From: Bordetella genomosp. 8
GTDB lineage: Bacteria; Pseudomonadota; Gammaproteobacteria; Burkholderiales; Burkholderiaceae_B
DNA: 64,000 nt
Reading direction: 5' to 3'
Assembly (NCBI RefSeq): GCF_002119685.1
Contig: NZ_CP021108.1
Location: forward strand, 6,103,537-6,167,536
Part shown: positions 41,585-51,073 of the stretch, one piece after another
Position numbering within the stretch: the stretch's first letter is position 1
Layout of the letters: each line of letters opens with the position of its first letter
The notes under the pieces: model-generated
What the model was told of the DNA's origin: nothing
The model's database searches: none
The model's input: the letters and a program-made list of their open reading frames with translations, nothing else
Program-made: the position numbers and the translations under genes

Positions 41585-41590
41585 TCGCGT

Positions 41591-41631
41591 CGCCTGACCG
41601 GCCGCGCGGAACTGCGGCGGGCCGTCAGGCG
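41591..41631. terminator. Bidirectional hairpin between MATE and MFS genes
   Basis: CGCCTGAC-C-GGCC (41591-41603) pairs with GGCC-GTCAGGCG (41620-41631), 12 bp with one bulge. It lies between convergent genes and overlaps the end of the MFS gene; no T-run. Confidence 0.5.
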
Positions 41632-42839
41632 GCCACGGGCACGGCGCGGGGCCGCAGGCCCAGCAATACCAATAGCGTGGCCAGCAGCAGCGCCAACCCG
41701 CTGCTCGTGAATACACCGAGTGCGCCGGTCGTATCGAACACGGCTCCCCCAACCGCCGCGCCCAGCGTGATCGCCAGCTGTACGGCCGCTACGATGAGGC
41801 CACCGCCGCTTTCGGCTTCGTCGGGTGCGCGCTGCGTGATCCAGGTGGACCAACCTACCGGCACTGTACCGAAGGCGAATCCCCACAAGGCCACCATGAT
41901 GGAGTCCGCGAACGGAGCGCTACCCAGGGCTGCCAGCGCCAGCGCCAGGCCGCCCATCAGCAAGGGCATCAATGCTAGCGTCAGCCGCAGGTTGCGTTCG
42001 AGCATGAAACCCGCCGCCGATGTGCCGATGAAGTTGGCCACGCCGAAGCCGAGCAGGATCGCCGAAAGCCCATTGACGCCGACACCGGTGACGGTCTCCA
42101 GGAAAGGCCTCAGGTAGGTGAAGAACGCGAAGTGCCCCGTGAACACCACGATGACGGCCAGCATGCCCATGCTTATGCCTGGCCGTTTCAGGACATCGAG
42201 CAAGGTGCCGAGCCGGGTGTGTCCCGACGGCGCCATGCGCGGCAATGTGGCCAGTTGCCACACCAGCGCCAGCAGCCCCAGCGCCGAGGCGACCAGGAAG
42301 ACGTTGCGCCAGCCTATGGTGCCGCCCAGATAGCTGCCCACGGGTGCCGCGGCGACGGTGGCGGCGGAAACCCCGCTGAACATGACGGAGAGCGCGCGCG
42401 GGATCAGGGAAACCGGCACCAGCCGCATGGCCGTCGCCGCGGACATGGTCCAGAAACCGCCGATGGCGACGCCCAGCAGTACGCGCCCGAACAGTAGCGC
42501 TCCCAGGCTGGAGGCGAAGGCGACGAACAGGTTGGAGATGATCAGCAGCACCGAAAACGCCAGCAGCACATAGCGGCGATCGATGCGCCGCGTGGCCGTG
42601 GCGATCAGCAGGCTGGTCACCAGCGCCACGGCTGCCGTCGCGGTGACGGCCTGCCCGGCCATGCCTTCGGTGATGCGCAGATCCGCGGCCATGGGGGTCA
42701 ACAGGCTGGCGGGCAGGAATTCCGCCGTCACCAGTCCGAACACACCCAGGGTCATGGAGAACACGGCCTGCCAGGCCGGGCGTTCCGGCGGGCCGCCGTG
42801 GGTGGCGTTCTTGATGGTCGGGACTTCACCTGCGTGCAT
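41625..42839 (-). CDS. MFS transporter (DHA1 / NepI-like purine nucleoside exporter)
   Basis: A 404-aa 12-helix major facilitator. VFSMTLGVFGLVTAEFLPAS, LLTPMAADLRITEGMAGQAV and ATRRIDRRYVLL (loop 2-3 motif) and IGGFWTMSAATAMRLVP resemble NepI and related DHA1 exporters. Possible substrates are purine ribonucleosides or drugs; this is family-level inference. It is divergent from an AraC regulator with 65 bases between the starts. Confidence 0.9.
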   Translation of the reverse strand: MHAGEVPTIKNATHGGPPERPAWQAVFSMTLGVFGLVTAEFLPASLLTPMAADLRITEGMAGQAVTATAAVALVTSLLIATATRRIDRRYVLLAFSVLLIISNLFVAFASSLGALLFGRVLLGVAIGGFWTMSAATAMRLVPVSLIPRALSVMFSGVSAATVAAAPVGSYLGGTIGWRNVFLVASALGLLALVWQLATLPRMAPSGHTRLGTLLDVLKRPGISMGMLAVIVVFTGHFAFFTYLRPFLETVTGVGVNGLSAILLGFGVANFIGTSAAGFMLERNLRLTLALMPLLMGGLALALAALGSAPFADSIMVALWGFAFGTVPVGWSTWITQRAPDEAESGGGLIVAAVQLAITLGAAVGGAVFDTTGALGVFTSSGLALLLATLLVLLGLRPRAVPVAA

Positions 42840-42904
42840 GATGGCTTCTCATATTGCTTTCAATGGCGTGCAGAATAAGCTAGAGTTTCCGGACGATCCA
42901 TGCC

Positions 42905-43912
42905 ATGGAATCCGAAATGTTTGATCAAGAATCCGACCCGGCCGTAAGCGCCCCGCCAGACGATGCCCATCCTGGCGATGTCGTCAGCGAACTGTTGCTG
43001 GGCATGCGCCTGTTTGGCATCCAGTACCGCCGGATGCAGTTCGCGCCTCCTTTCGGGGTGGAATTCGCGGCTGCCGCGGGGCGCGCGCAGTTTCACTTCA
43101 TCGCCCGAGGGACCGCTTTCCTGCGTACCGATAGCGGCGCCCTGCATCGCCTGAAGGCGGGCGACGCCGTGCTGCTGCCGCATGGCCGCGCGCATGAGCT
43201 GCTTTCGGATCCGGAGCGCGCGGCACGCGATATCGCCAGCTTCGATACGCAGAAGCTTTGCGAAACCGTGTGCGCGGTGCTGGACAGCGGCGAAGCCTGC
43301 GACCATGCCCATGATGCCTTGATTTTCAGCGGCTGCATGGCGTTCGATCTGGGCGGCATGCATACCCTGGTGGCGTCCATGCCGGAAGTCATGCGCGTCG
43401 ATACGCTGCTGGATCGCTATCCCGAAATCCTGCCCATGCTGGAAGCCATGGCGCGCGAATCGTGCGAAGAACGCGCGGGCTATGCGGGCATCCTGGCGCG
43501 GCTGGCCGATGTGGTTTCCGCTTTCATCGTGCGCGGCTGGGTGGAATGCGGTTGCGGCGATGCCAAGGGTTGGGTGGAAGCGCTGCGCGATCCGCGCCTG
43601 GGACGCGCCATCGTGGCCATGCATCGCGAGCCCGGGCGCGATTGGACGGTGGCGGAGCTGGCGGAACGCATGGGCAGTTCGCGTTCGGTATTCGCCGAAC
43701 GCTTCCTGGCGGTCACCGGCATGACACCGGTGCGCTACCTGACGGAACTGCGCATGCGGCTGGCGGCGCAATGGTTGCGCGATGGCCGCATGTCGATCGA
43801 GGGCGCCGCCTATGAATTGGGATATGGATCCCAGGCGGCATTCAGCCGTGCGTTCAAGCGCATCGTCGGCCATACGCCAGGCGCGGCGCGCGGCGTAAGT
43901 CTCACGCAGTGA
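42905..43912 (+). CDS. AraC-family transcriptional regulator (cupin_6 type)
   Basis: A 335-aa regulator with an N-terminal cupin-like sensor (QFHFIARGTAFLRTDSGALH, LKAGDAVLLPHGRAHELLSD) and a C-terminal double HTH (WTVAELAERMGSSRSVFAER, MSIEGAAYELGYGSQAAFSR). It is divergent from the MFS transporter and probably activates it. It ends 9 bases before the convergent end of mnmE. Confidence 0.92.
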   Translation: MESEMFDQESDPAVSAPPDDAHPGDVVSELLLGMRLFGIQYRRMQFAPPFGVEFAAAAGRAQFHFIARGTAFLRTDSGALHRLKAGDAVLLPHGRAHELLSDPERAARDIASFDTQKLCETVCAVLDSGEACDHAHDALIFSGCMAFDLGGMHTLVASMPEVMRVDTLLDRYPEILPMLEAMARESCEERAGYAGILARLADVVSAFIVRGWVECGCGDAKGWVEALRDPRLGRAIVAMHREPGRDWTVAELAERMGSSRSVFAERFLAVTGMTPVRYLTELRMRLAAQWLRDGRMSIEGAAYELGYGSQAAFSRAFKRIVGHTPGAARGVSLTQ

Positions 43913-43921
43913 TGCGCGGCA

Positions 43922-45280
43922 TCACTTGCCGATGCAGAAGCGCGAGAAGATTTCGCCGAGCAGGTCGTCGCTGGTGAATTCGCCGGTGATCGATGACAGG
44001 CTTTCATGCGCCAGCCGCAGTTCCTCGGCGAACAAGTCCAGTACGCGGTCGTCCATCGCGGCGTGGCCGGCCGCGATGGTGAGATGTTCTTCGGCTTGAT
44101 TCAAGGCGCGCAGGTGGCGCTCGCGCGCCAGCCAGGGGGATTCGGCGCCAGGGTTCCAGCCCGCGATGTCCAGCAGCGCCTTGCGCAGCGTGTCCAGGCC
44201 AGCGCCGGTGCGGGCGGAGATGGGCAGCACGGCGTCGGCCGCCGGCGTCGCCGCGAGCAGGTCTATCTTGTTCACGACCTTCAGCACCGGTGTGTCCGCC
44301 GGCAGCCTGGCCGAGATGCCTGCGTCCAGTGCCTCTTCGTCGACTGCCGTGGCGTCCAGCAGATGCAGGATGACGTCGGCGCGTTCGATTTCCTGCCACG
44401 TGCGCTGGATGCCTATGCTTTCCACCGGATCGTCGGTTTCGCGCAGGCCCGCGGTGTCCACGATGTGAAGCGGCACGCCGTCCAGATGGATTTCCTGCAC
44501 CACTTTGTCGCGTGTTGTACCGGCGATGGGGGTGACGATGGCGACTTCATCGCCGGCCAGCGCGTTCAGCAGACTGGACTTGCCCACGTTGGGCCGGCCG
44601 GCAAGAACGACGTGCAGGCCTTCGCGCAGGATCACGCCCTGGCGCGTCTGCGCGATGATGGCGCGCAGGTCGGCGGACAAGGCGTCCAGCAACGGCCTGG
44701 CCTGGTATTTTTCGAGGAAGTCGATTTCTTCTTCGGGAAAATCCAGCGTGGCTTCCACCAGCATGCGCAGGTGCACGATGCGGTCGGCCAGGGCATTCAC
44801 CTTTTCGGAAAACACGCCCGACAGCGAAGCCATCGCGCCGCGCGCGGCGGCGACGGACGTGGCTTCTATCAGGTCCGCGACCGCTTCGGCCTGCGCCAGA
44901 TCGATGCGTCCGTTCAGGAATGCCCGCTGCGTGAATTCGCCGGGCTCGGCGATGCGCAATCCCATGTCGCGGCCGCCGTCCAGGCACAGTTGCAGCACGC
45001 GCCGCAGCACGGCGGGACCGCCGTGCCCTTGCAGTTCGAGGACGTCTTCACCGGTGTAGGAATGCGGCGCCGGAAAGAACAGCGCGAGGCCTTCGTCCAG
45101 GGTCTCGCCGTCCTCGGTCTTGAATGGCAGCAGATGCGCGTGGCGGGGTGTCAGCTCGCGCTGAAACAGGCGACGCACCAGTTCGGCGAGCGATGCACCG
45201 GAAACGCGCACGATGCCCACGCCACCTCTGCCGGGTGCCGTGGCGATCGCCGCGATGGGCACTGAGGGTATGGGGGACAT
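43922..45280 (-). CDS. mnmE: tRNA modification GTPase MnmE
   Basis: A 452-aa GTPase (TrmE) that with MnmG makes cmnm5U34. The N-terminal folate-binding domain contains [12 protein letters not shown], the G domain has [32 protein letters not shown] and NKID, and the last residues RFCIGK form the catalytic FC[IVK]GK motif. The ATG at 45280 ([17 protein letters not shown]) fits the family better than one seven codons upstream. In many genomes it follows yidC directly; here about 16 kb separate them. Confidence 0.97.
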   Translation of the reverse strand: MSPIPSVPIAAIATAPGRGGVGIVRVSGASLAELVRRLFQRELTPRHAHLLPFKTEDGETLDEGLALFFPAPHSYTGEDVLELQGHGGPAVLRRVLQLCLDGGRDMGLRIAEPGEFTQRAFLNGRIDLAQAEAVADLIEATSVAAARGAMASLSGVFSEKVNALADRIVHLRMLVEATLDFPEEEIDFLEKYQARPLLDALSADLRAIIAQTRQGVILREGLHVVLAGRPNVGKSSLLNALAGDEVAIVTPIAGTTRDKVVQEIHLDGVPLHIVDTAGLRETDDPVESIGIQRTWQEIERADVILHLLDATAVDEEALDAGISARLPADTPVLKVVNKIDLLAATPAADAVLPISARTGAGLDTLRKALLDIAGWNPGAESPWLARERHLRALNQAEEHLTIAAGHAAMDDRVLDLFAEELRLAHESLSSITGEFTSDDLLGEIFSRFCIGK

Positions 45281-45386
45281 ATACGCGGATCGACTAGGCA
45301 ATAAGGGAATATAACCGTTGCGCGAGGCATTTTTCCTCCGTATCTTGCGGCGTGGAGTTCAAGTACAACTTGATCAGGAGCTATTT

Positions 45387-46988
45387 ATGTCTCGTTGGTT
45401 TACCCGCGCCGTTGCTGGGGGTTTTACCGCCATGGCGATGGCCCTTGGCGCGCACGGCAGCGCCGTGGCCAGGGACCTGGTGGTCGGTCTCAAGACCGAA
45501 CCCAGTTCGCTCGACCCCCAATATCACTCGCTGACGCCGAACACGCAGATCGCGTTGACCATTTTCGATCCGCTGGTGGCTGCCGACAACCAACTCAAGC
45601 CGCGTCCCGCGCTAGCGGAATCGTGGACGGTGGACGGCAATGTATGGACGTTCAAGCTGCGTCCCAATGTGAAGTTCTCCGACGGCACGCCGTTCACCGC
45701 TGACGATGTGGTGTTCACTTTCGATCGCGTGCCCAAGGTGCCCAACAGCCCCTCGCCGTTCACGCTATATCTGAAGGACGTCGCCAAGACCGAAGCGGTC
45801 GATCCCCTGACGGTGCGCATCACCACCAAGGGTCCTTCGCCGCTGCTGCTGCCCAACCTGGGCCAGTTGCCCATCCTGTCGAAGAAAGCCGCGTCCGGCG
45901 CCGCGCCGGAAGGCAAGACCACGACGGAGCTGAACGCCGGCGACGGCCTGATCGGCACGGGCCCGTACAAGTTCGTGTCGTGGAAGCGCGGCGCCGAACT
46001 GGTCCTGGCGCGCAACGACAACTACTGGGGCAAGAAACCGGTGTGGGACAAGGTCGTCTACAAGCCCATGACCAATGCGGCCAGCCGCGTGGCCGCCCTG
46101 CTCGCGGGCGACGTGGACATGATCGAGGATCCCCCGACCGACGACCTGCCCAAGCTCAAGTCCGACAAGAACCTGTATGTGCAGCAGACGCCTTCGGTGC
46201 GCGTGATGTACATCGCCATGGACCAGTTCAATGAAGTGAGCCCCGGCATCACCGACGCCGAAGGCAAGCCCCTGGCCAAGAATCCGATGAAGGACATGCG
46301 CGTGCGTGAAGCGCTGTCGCTGGCCATCGACCGCAAGGCCATCGAAGACCGCGTGATGGGCGGCGTTTCCAAGCCGGCGGGCAACCTGCTGCCCTACCCC
46401 ATGTTCGGCGCGTCGAAGACCTACGCCGAAGCGCCCAAGGCCGACGTCAACAAGGCCAAGAAGCTGCTGGCCGATGCCGGGTACGCACAGGGTTTCAACA
46501 TCACGCTGGGCGCGCCGTCGGGCCGCTATATCAACGACTCCAAGGTGGCGCAGGCCATTGCATCGATGTGGAGCCGCATCGGCGTGAAGACCAATGTGGA
46601 AGCCTCGGCGCCACCGGTGTTCTTCAAGAACCGCGACTCCTACAAGTACAGCGCCTACCTGGCTGGCTGGTCGGTGACCAGCGGTGAAATGTCCAACGCG
46701 CTGGGTTCGCTGGCGGTGACGTCGGATCCGGCCAAGGGCCTGGGCACGACCAACCGTGGCCGCTATTCGAATCCCGCGATGGACAAGCTGTACATGGAAG
46801 CGGCGACCACCATGGACGACGCCAAGCGCGCCGAACTGCTGTCCAAGGCGGCCGACATGGTAATGGCCGACTACGGCTTGCTGCCCGTCCATTTCGAACT
46901 GTCCGTATGGGCGATGAAGAAGGACATCCGGTACGCGGGCCGTTCCGACCAGATGACCGAAGCGCAGGATGTCACGCTGAAGCAATAG
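45387..46988 (+). CDS. Peptide ABC transporter substrate-binding protein (SBP_bac_5)
   Basis: A 533-aa periplasmic receptor of the DppA/OppA class. The signal peptide is at residues 1-28 (cut near AVA), followed by LVVGLKTEPSSLDPQYHSLT, WTFKLRPNVKFSDGTPFTAD and VREALSLAIDRKAIEDRVM. CAGGAG lies 9 bases upstream of the ATG at 45387. It heads a seven-gene operon with two permeases, two ATPases, a deformylase-type hydrolase and an M20 peptidase, so its ligand is probably an acylated amino acid or small peptide. Confidence 0.93.
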   Translation: MSRWFTRAVAGGFTAMAMALGAHGSAVARDLVVGLKTEPSSLDPQYHSLTPNTQIALTIFDPLVAADNQLKPRPALAESWTVDGNVWTFKLRPNVKFSDGTPFTADDVVFTFDRVPKVPNSPSPFTLYLKDVAKTEAVDPLTVRITTKGPSPLLLPNLGQLPILSKKAASGAAPEGKTTTELNAGDGLIGTGPYKFVSWKRGAELVLARNDNYWGKKPVWDKVVYKPMTNAASRVAALLAGDVDMIEDPPTDDLPKLKSDKNLYVQQTPSVRVMYIAMDQFNEVSPGITDAEGKPLAKNPMKDMRVREALSLAIDRKAIEDRVMGGVSKPAGNLLPYPMFGASKTYAEAPKADVNKAKKLLADAGYAQGFNITLGAPSGRYINDSKVAQAIASMWSRIGVKTNVEASAPPVFFKNRDSYKYSAYLAGWSVTSGEMSNALGSLAVTSDPAKGLGTTNRGRYSNPAMDKLYMEAATTMDDAKRAELLSKAADMVMADYGLLPVHFELSVWAMKKDIRYAGRSDQMTEAQDVTLKQ

Positions 46989-46997
46989 CAGCCGGCG

Positions 46998-47034
46998 AGC
47001 GCGCCCGTCGCATGGGCGCGCTGCCCTTCTTTTG
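46998..47034 (+). terminator. Intra-operon attenuator after the binding-protein gene
   Basis: AGCGCGCCC-GTCGCAT-GGGCGCGCT, a 9-bp stem with a 7-base loop, followed by GCCCTTCTTTT. It sits between the receptor and first permease, where partial termination keeps the receptor in excess. Confidence 0.65.
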
Positions 47035-47065
47035 GGGAGGCATGGCATAGCGGCAGGAGAATTGT

Positions 47066-48040
47066 TTGTTAGCGACCATCATCCGCAGGCTGCTGCAGAC
47101 CGTCGTCGTCATGCTCGTCATGTCGGCGCTGGTCTTCGGCGGCATCTATCTGGTCGGCGATCCGGTGTCCATGATGGCCAGCCCGGACGCCACCGAAATC
47201 GAACGCGCGGCCATACGGCAATCGCTGGGGCTGGACCAGCCCCTGTGGCACCAGTACCTGATCTTCGTCGGCAAGGCGATCCACGGCGATTTCGGCAATA
47301 GCTTCCTGACCGGCGAACCCGCCATGCGGCTGATCCTGGACCGCATGCCGGCCACCATGGAGCTCGCGGTCGTGGCGATGCTGATGTCGCTACTGATCGG
47401 GATACCACTGGGCATCCGCGCCGGGCTCAAGCCCAATGCCGCGGGCTCGCGCGCCATCATGACGGGATCGGTGCTGGGTTTTTCCCTGCCCAATTTCTGG
47501 GTCGGGCTGATGCTGATCATGATCTTCGCCGTGACCCTGGGCTGGCTTCCGGCCAGCGGCCGCGGCCCGACGGTGTCGCTGGGCGGCTTGCGCCTGAGCA
47601 TCCTGACGCCGGGCGGCTGGGCCAACCTGATCCTGCCGGCGGCCACCATCGCGCTCGCGAAGTGCGCCACCATCATACGGATCACGCGGGCCGCCACGCG
47701 CGAAGCGCTGCCCATGGACTACATCAAGTTCGCGCGCGCCAAGGGCCTGTCGGAATCGCGCGTGATGCGCGTGCATCTGCTGAAGAACATCCTGATTCCC
47801 ATCGTGACGGTGGCCGGGCTGGAATTCGGCCAGGTGGTGGCGTTCGCGGTGGTGACGGAATCGGTGTTCTCCTGGCCTGGCATGGGCAAGCTGCTGATCG
47901 ACTCCATCATCAACCTGGACCGCCCCGTGGTGGTGGCCTATCTGCTGCTTATCGTGTTTTTCCTGGTCATGCTGAACCTGGTGGTGGACATCATCTACAC
48001 CGTTCTGGACCCGCGCGTACGATTGGACGGACGACGATGA
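47066..48040 (+). CDS. Peptide ABC transporter permease 1 (DppB-like)
   Basis: A 324-aa inner-membrane permease with six helices. It starts at a TTG (47066), which I accept because CAGGAGA lies 6-7 bases before it and the product begins MLATIIRRLLQTVVVM like DppB. The EAA loop is TRAATREALPMDYIKFARAK, followed by GLSESRVMRVHLLKN. Its stop overlaps the next permease by four bases. Confidence 0.93.
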   Translation: MLATIIRRLLQTVVVMLVMSALVFGGIYLVGDPVSMMASPDATEIERAAIRQSLGLDQPLWHQYLIFVGKAIHGDFGNSFLTGEPAMRLILDRMPATMELAVVAMLMSLLIGIPLGIRAGLKPNAAGSRAIMTGSVLGFSLPNFWVGLMLIMIFAVTLGWLPASGRGPTVSLGGLRLSILTPGGWANLILPAATIALAKCATIIRITRAATREALPMDYIKFARAKGLSESRVMRVHLLKNILIPIVTVAGLEFGQVVAFAVVTESVFSWPGMGKLLIDSIINLDRPVVVAYLLLIVFFLVMLNLVVDIIYTVLDPRVRLDGRR

Positions 48041-48969
48041 CGACAACGACGACACCCCAAGGGACCGGCGCGCCCGCGACGCCGGCCGTCAAGGAAGCCG
48101 GCCCGTGGCGCCGCTTCGCGGAAGATTTTTTCGCCAGCAAGCTGGCCACGCTGGGCCTGGTGGTCCTGGTGGCCATGATATTGGCGGTGCTGCTGGCGCC
48201 GTGGATCGCGCCGCAAAATCCCTACGACATCGGCAACCTGGACATCATGGATTCCAAGCTGCCGCCGCTGAGTGAAAACGGTGCCGGCGACATGCACTAC
48301 TGGCTGGGCACCGACGGCCAGGCGCGCGATATGTTGTCGGCGATCCTGTACGGCCTGCGCACCAGCATGATGGTGGGCTGTATTTCGGTGTTCTTCGCTT
48401 TCGTCATCGGCGCCACGGTGGGCCTGGTGGCGGCCTATTTCGGCGGCCGTGTCGATGCGCTGCTGATGCGCATCGCCGATATCCAGCTGTCCTTCCCGTC
48501 CATCCTCGTGGCGCTGATCCTGCTGTCCATATTGGGTACCGGCGTGGACAAGGTGATCATCGCGCTGATTGTCGTGCAGTGGGCATACTTCGCGCGCACG
48601 GCGCGCGGCGCCGCGCTGGTCGAACGCGGCAAGGAGTACGTCGAGGCCGCGCGCTGCATGTCGCTGGGATCGTGGCGCATCCTGCGCCGGCATCTGCTGC
48701 CGAACTGCATGCCGCCGCTGATCGTGGTCGCCACCATAGACCTTGCCCACGCCATCGCGCTGGAGGCCACCTTGTCCTTCCTGGGCGTGGGCGTGCCGGT
48801 GACCGAACCTTCCCTGGGCATGCTGATATCCAATGGCTTCGAATTCCTGATGTCCGGCCGCTACTGGATATCGTTCTTTCCCGGCGTGGCCCTGGCCATC
48901 GCGATCATCGCCATCAATCTGGTCGGCGATCATCTGCGCGACGTGCTGAACCCGCGCAATGCGAACTAG
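48037..48969 (+). CDS. Peptide ABC transporter permease 2 (DppC-like)
   Basis: A 310-aa permease with a cytoplasmic N-terminus (MTTTTTPQGTGAPATP), the DppC-type first helix region FFASKLATLGLVVLVAMILA, the LGTDGQARDMLSAILYGLRT loop and the EAA motif YVEAARCMSLGSWRILRRHL. Overlaps the upstream permease (ATGA) and precedes the first ATPase by 9 bases. Confidence 0.94.
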   Translation: MTTTTTPQGTGAPATPAVKEAGPWRRFAEDFFASKLATLGLVVLVAMILAVLLAPWIAPQNPYDIGNLDIMDSKLPPLSENGAGDMHYWLGTDGQARDMLSAILYGLRTSMMVGCISVFFAFVIGATVGLVAAYFGGRVDALLMRIADIQLSFPSILVALILLSILGTGVDKVIIALIVVQWAYFARTARGAALVERGKEYVEAARCMSLGSWRILRRHLLPNCMPPLIVVATIDLAHAIALEATLSFLGVGVPVTEPSLGMLISNGFEFLMSGRYWISFFPGVALAIAIIAINLVGDHLRDVLNPRNAN

Positions 48970-48978
48970 GGGGCATCG

Positions 48979-50010
48979 ATGACGACGACGATGAACCCGG
49001 GTGCGCCGGCGTCCATGCAGGGCGGCCGCGACACGTCGGCGCCGGTACTGGACGTCGCGGGCCTGCGCACGCACTTCTACACCCGTGCCGGCGTGGTCAA
49101 GGCCGTAGACGGCGTGGACCTGCGGCTGGGCCAGGGTGAAATCCTGGGCCTGGTCGGCGAGTCGGGATCGGGCAAGAGCATTACCGGTTTTTCCTTGATC
49201 GGCCTGATCGACGAGCCGGGCCGTATCGTGGACGGATCCATCCGCTTCGACGGCCGCGAGTTGCGCGGCGCGCCGCCCGCGCAGATGCGGGCGCTGCGCG
49301 GCAACGACATCGCGATGATTTTCCAGGATCCGATGATGACGCTGAATCCCGTCCTGCGCGTCGATACGCAGATGATCGAGGCGATCCAGGCGCATCGCAG
49401 GATGGACCGCGCGGCGGCCCGCACGCGCGCGCGCGACGTGCTGGCCATGGTGGGCATCCCGTCGCCGGAAGAACGGTTGCGCGCGTATCCGCACCAGCTG
49501 TCGGGCGGCATGCGCCAGCGCGTGGCCATCGCCATCGCATTATTGAACGCGCCGCGCGTGATCATCGCCGATGAACCGACCACCGCGCTGGACGTGACCA
49601 TACAAGGGCAGATCCTGTACGAGGTGCAGAAGCTGTGCCGCGAAACCGGCACGGCGTTGCTGTGGATCACCCATGACCTGGCCGTGGTATCGGGGCTGGC
49701 GGACCGTATCGCCGTCATGTACGCGGGACGCGTGGTAGAGACGGGCTCGACGGCCGACGTCATCGGGCGTCCGTTGCATCCCTATACCCATGGTTTGATG
49801 ATGTCCATCCCCACGCCGGGAACGCGTGGGCACGATCTGGCTTCGATACCCGGCATGACGCCGTCGCTGCTGAAACTGCCGCAGGGCTGTGCCTTTCGCA
49901 CGCGCTGTCCGCGCGCCACCGAGACCTGTCTGCAGGAGCCCCAGTCCGTGGAATGGCGCCCCGCGCATTGGGTGCGTTGCTGGCATGCCGGCGAACCGGA
50001 GGCGCTATGA
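48979..50010 (+). CDS. Peptide ABC transporter ATP-binding protein 1 (DppD-like)
   Basis: A 343-aa ATPase with Walker A GESGSGKS, signature LSGGMRQRVAIA, Walker B VIIADEPTTALD and the C-terminal oligopeptide motif CAFRTRCPRATETC. The stop overlaps the second ATPase by four bases. Works as a heterodimer with it on the DppBC-like permease. Confidence 0.95.
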   Translation: MTTTMNPGAPASMQGGRDTSAPVLDVAGLRTHFYTRAGVVKAVDGVDLRLGQGEILGLVGESGSGKSITGFSLIGLIDEPGRIVDGSIRFDGRELRGAPPAQMRALRGNDIAMIFQDPMMTLNPVLRVDTQMIEAIQAHRRMDRAAARTRARDVLAMVGIPSPEERLRAYPHQLSGGMRQRVAIAIALLNAPRVIIADEPTTALDVTIQGQILYEVQKLCRETGTALLWITHDLAVVSGLADRIAVMYAGRVVETGSTADVIGRPLHPYTHGLMMSIPTPGTRGHDLASIPGMTPSLLKLPQGCAFRTRCPRATETCLQEPQSVEWRPAHWVRCWHAGEPEAL

Positions 50011-51068
50011 GCACGCAATCGACACCCATACTTTCGCTGCGCGGCGCCGAGATGCGTTTCGTGCAGCCCGTCGACCTGGCGGGCCGCATCGCCAACCTGT
50101 TCGGCGCCGGCTTGCGCAAGACGGTGGTGCATGCCGTGGCCGGCGTCGACCTTGACGTGATGCCGGGCGAAGTCATCGGCGTGGTCGGCGAATCCGGCTG
50201 CGGAAAGTCCACGCTGGGCCGGATGATCAGCGGCATCCTGCCGCCGACCGCGGGCACCATCGCCTACGCCGGCCAGCCAGTGGCCGGCATGGACGACAAG
50301 CAGCGGCGCGCCTACGAGCTGGGCGTGCAGATGATTTTCCAGGACCCGTATGCGTCGCTGAACCCGCGCATGCGCGTGGAAGAAATCATCGGCGAAGCAC
50401 CCATGGTGCACGGCCTGGTGAGCCGCCGCGATCGCAAGGCCTATGTCGCCGAACTGATGCGCCAGGTGGGGCTGGATCCCGCCTATGCGCAACGCTATCC
50501 GCATCAGTTTTCCGGCGGGCAGCGGCAGCGTATCGGCATTGCGCGGGCGCTGGGGCTCAAGCCCAGGGTCATCGTTTGCGATGAAGCCGTGGCCGCGCTG
50601 GACGTGTCCATCCAGGCACAGGTGCTGAACCTGTTCGCGCAGCTGCGCCGCGAGCTGGACCTGACGTATCTGTTCATCAGCCACAACCTGGGGGTGGTCG
50701 GGCATATCTCCGATCGTGTTGCCATCATGTACCTGGGCCGCGTCGTCGAACTTGCCCCCACCGATCAGGTGTTCAAGCGCCCGAATCACCCCTATACGCA
50801 GGCCTTGCTGAAGGAATTGCCCACGCTGAATCCGGAACGGCGCAGCTTCAAGCCCATACAGGGCGAATTGCCTTCGCCGCTGGCGCCGCCGCCTGGCTGT
50901 ACCTTCCATCCCCGTTGCCCGCATGCGATGGACCGATGCCGCCAGGAGCGTCCAGTGCTGCGCGAGATCGCGCCCGGGCAGTTGAGCGCCTGCCATCTGA
51001 ACGACCTGCCCGCCGCCGTGGCGCGGCCGGTCGATTTCCACGCCAGTCCCGTCGCCATGCAGAGCTGA
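50007..51068 (+). CDS. Peptide ABC transporter ATP-binding protein 2 (DppF-like)
   Basis: A 353-aa ATPase: Walker A GESGCGKST, signature FSGGQRQRIGIA, Walker B VIVCDEAVAALD and the C-terminal cysteine motif CTFHPRCPHAMDRC. The Walker B glutamate is present but is followed by AVAALD instead of PTSALD, a common variation in DppF. ATG at 50007 chosen because of the ATGA overlap with the preceding gene. Confidence 0.95.
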   Translation: MSTQSTPILSLRGAEMRFVQPVDLAGRIANLFGAGLRKTVVHAVAGVDLDVMPGEVIGVVGESGCGKSTLGRMISGILPPTAGTIAYAGQPVAGMDDKQRRAYELGVQMIFQDPYASLNPRMRVEEIIGEAPMVHGLVSRRDRKAYVAELMRQVGLDPAYAQRYPHQFSGGQRQRIGIARALGLKPRVIVCDEAVAALDVSIQAQVLNLFAQLRRELDLTYLFISHNLGVVGHISDRVAIMYLGRVVELAPTDQVFKRPNHPYTQALLKELPTLNPERRSFKPIQGELPSPLAPPPGCTFHPRCPHAMDRCRQERPVLREIAPGQLSACHLNDLPAAVARPVDFHASPVAMQS

Positions 51069-51073
51069 ACATC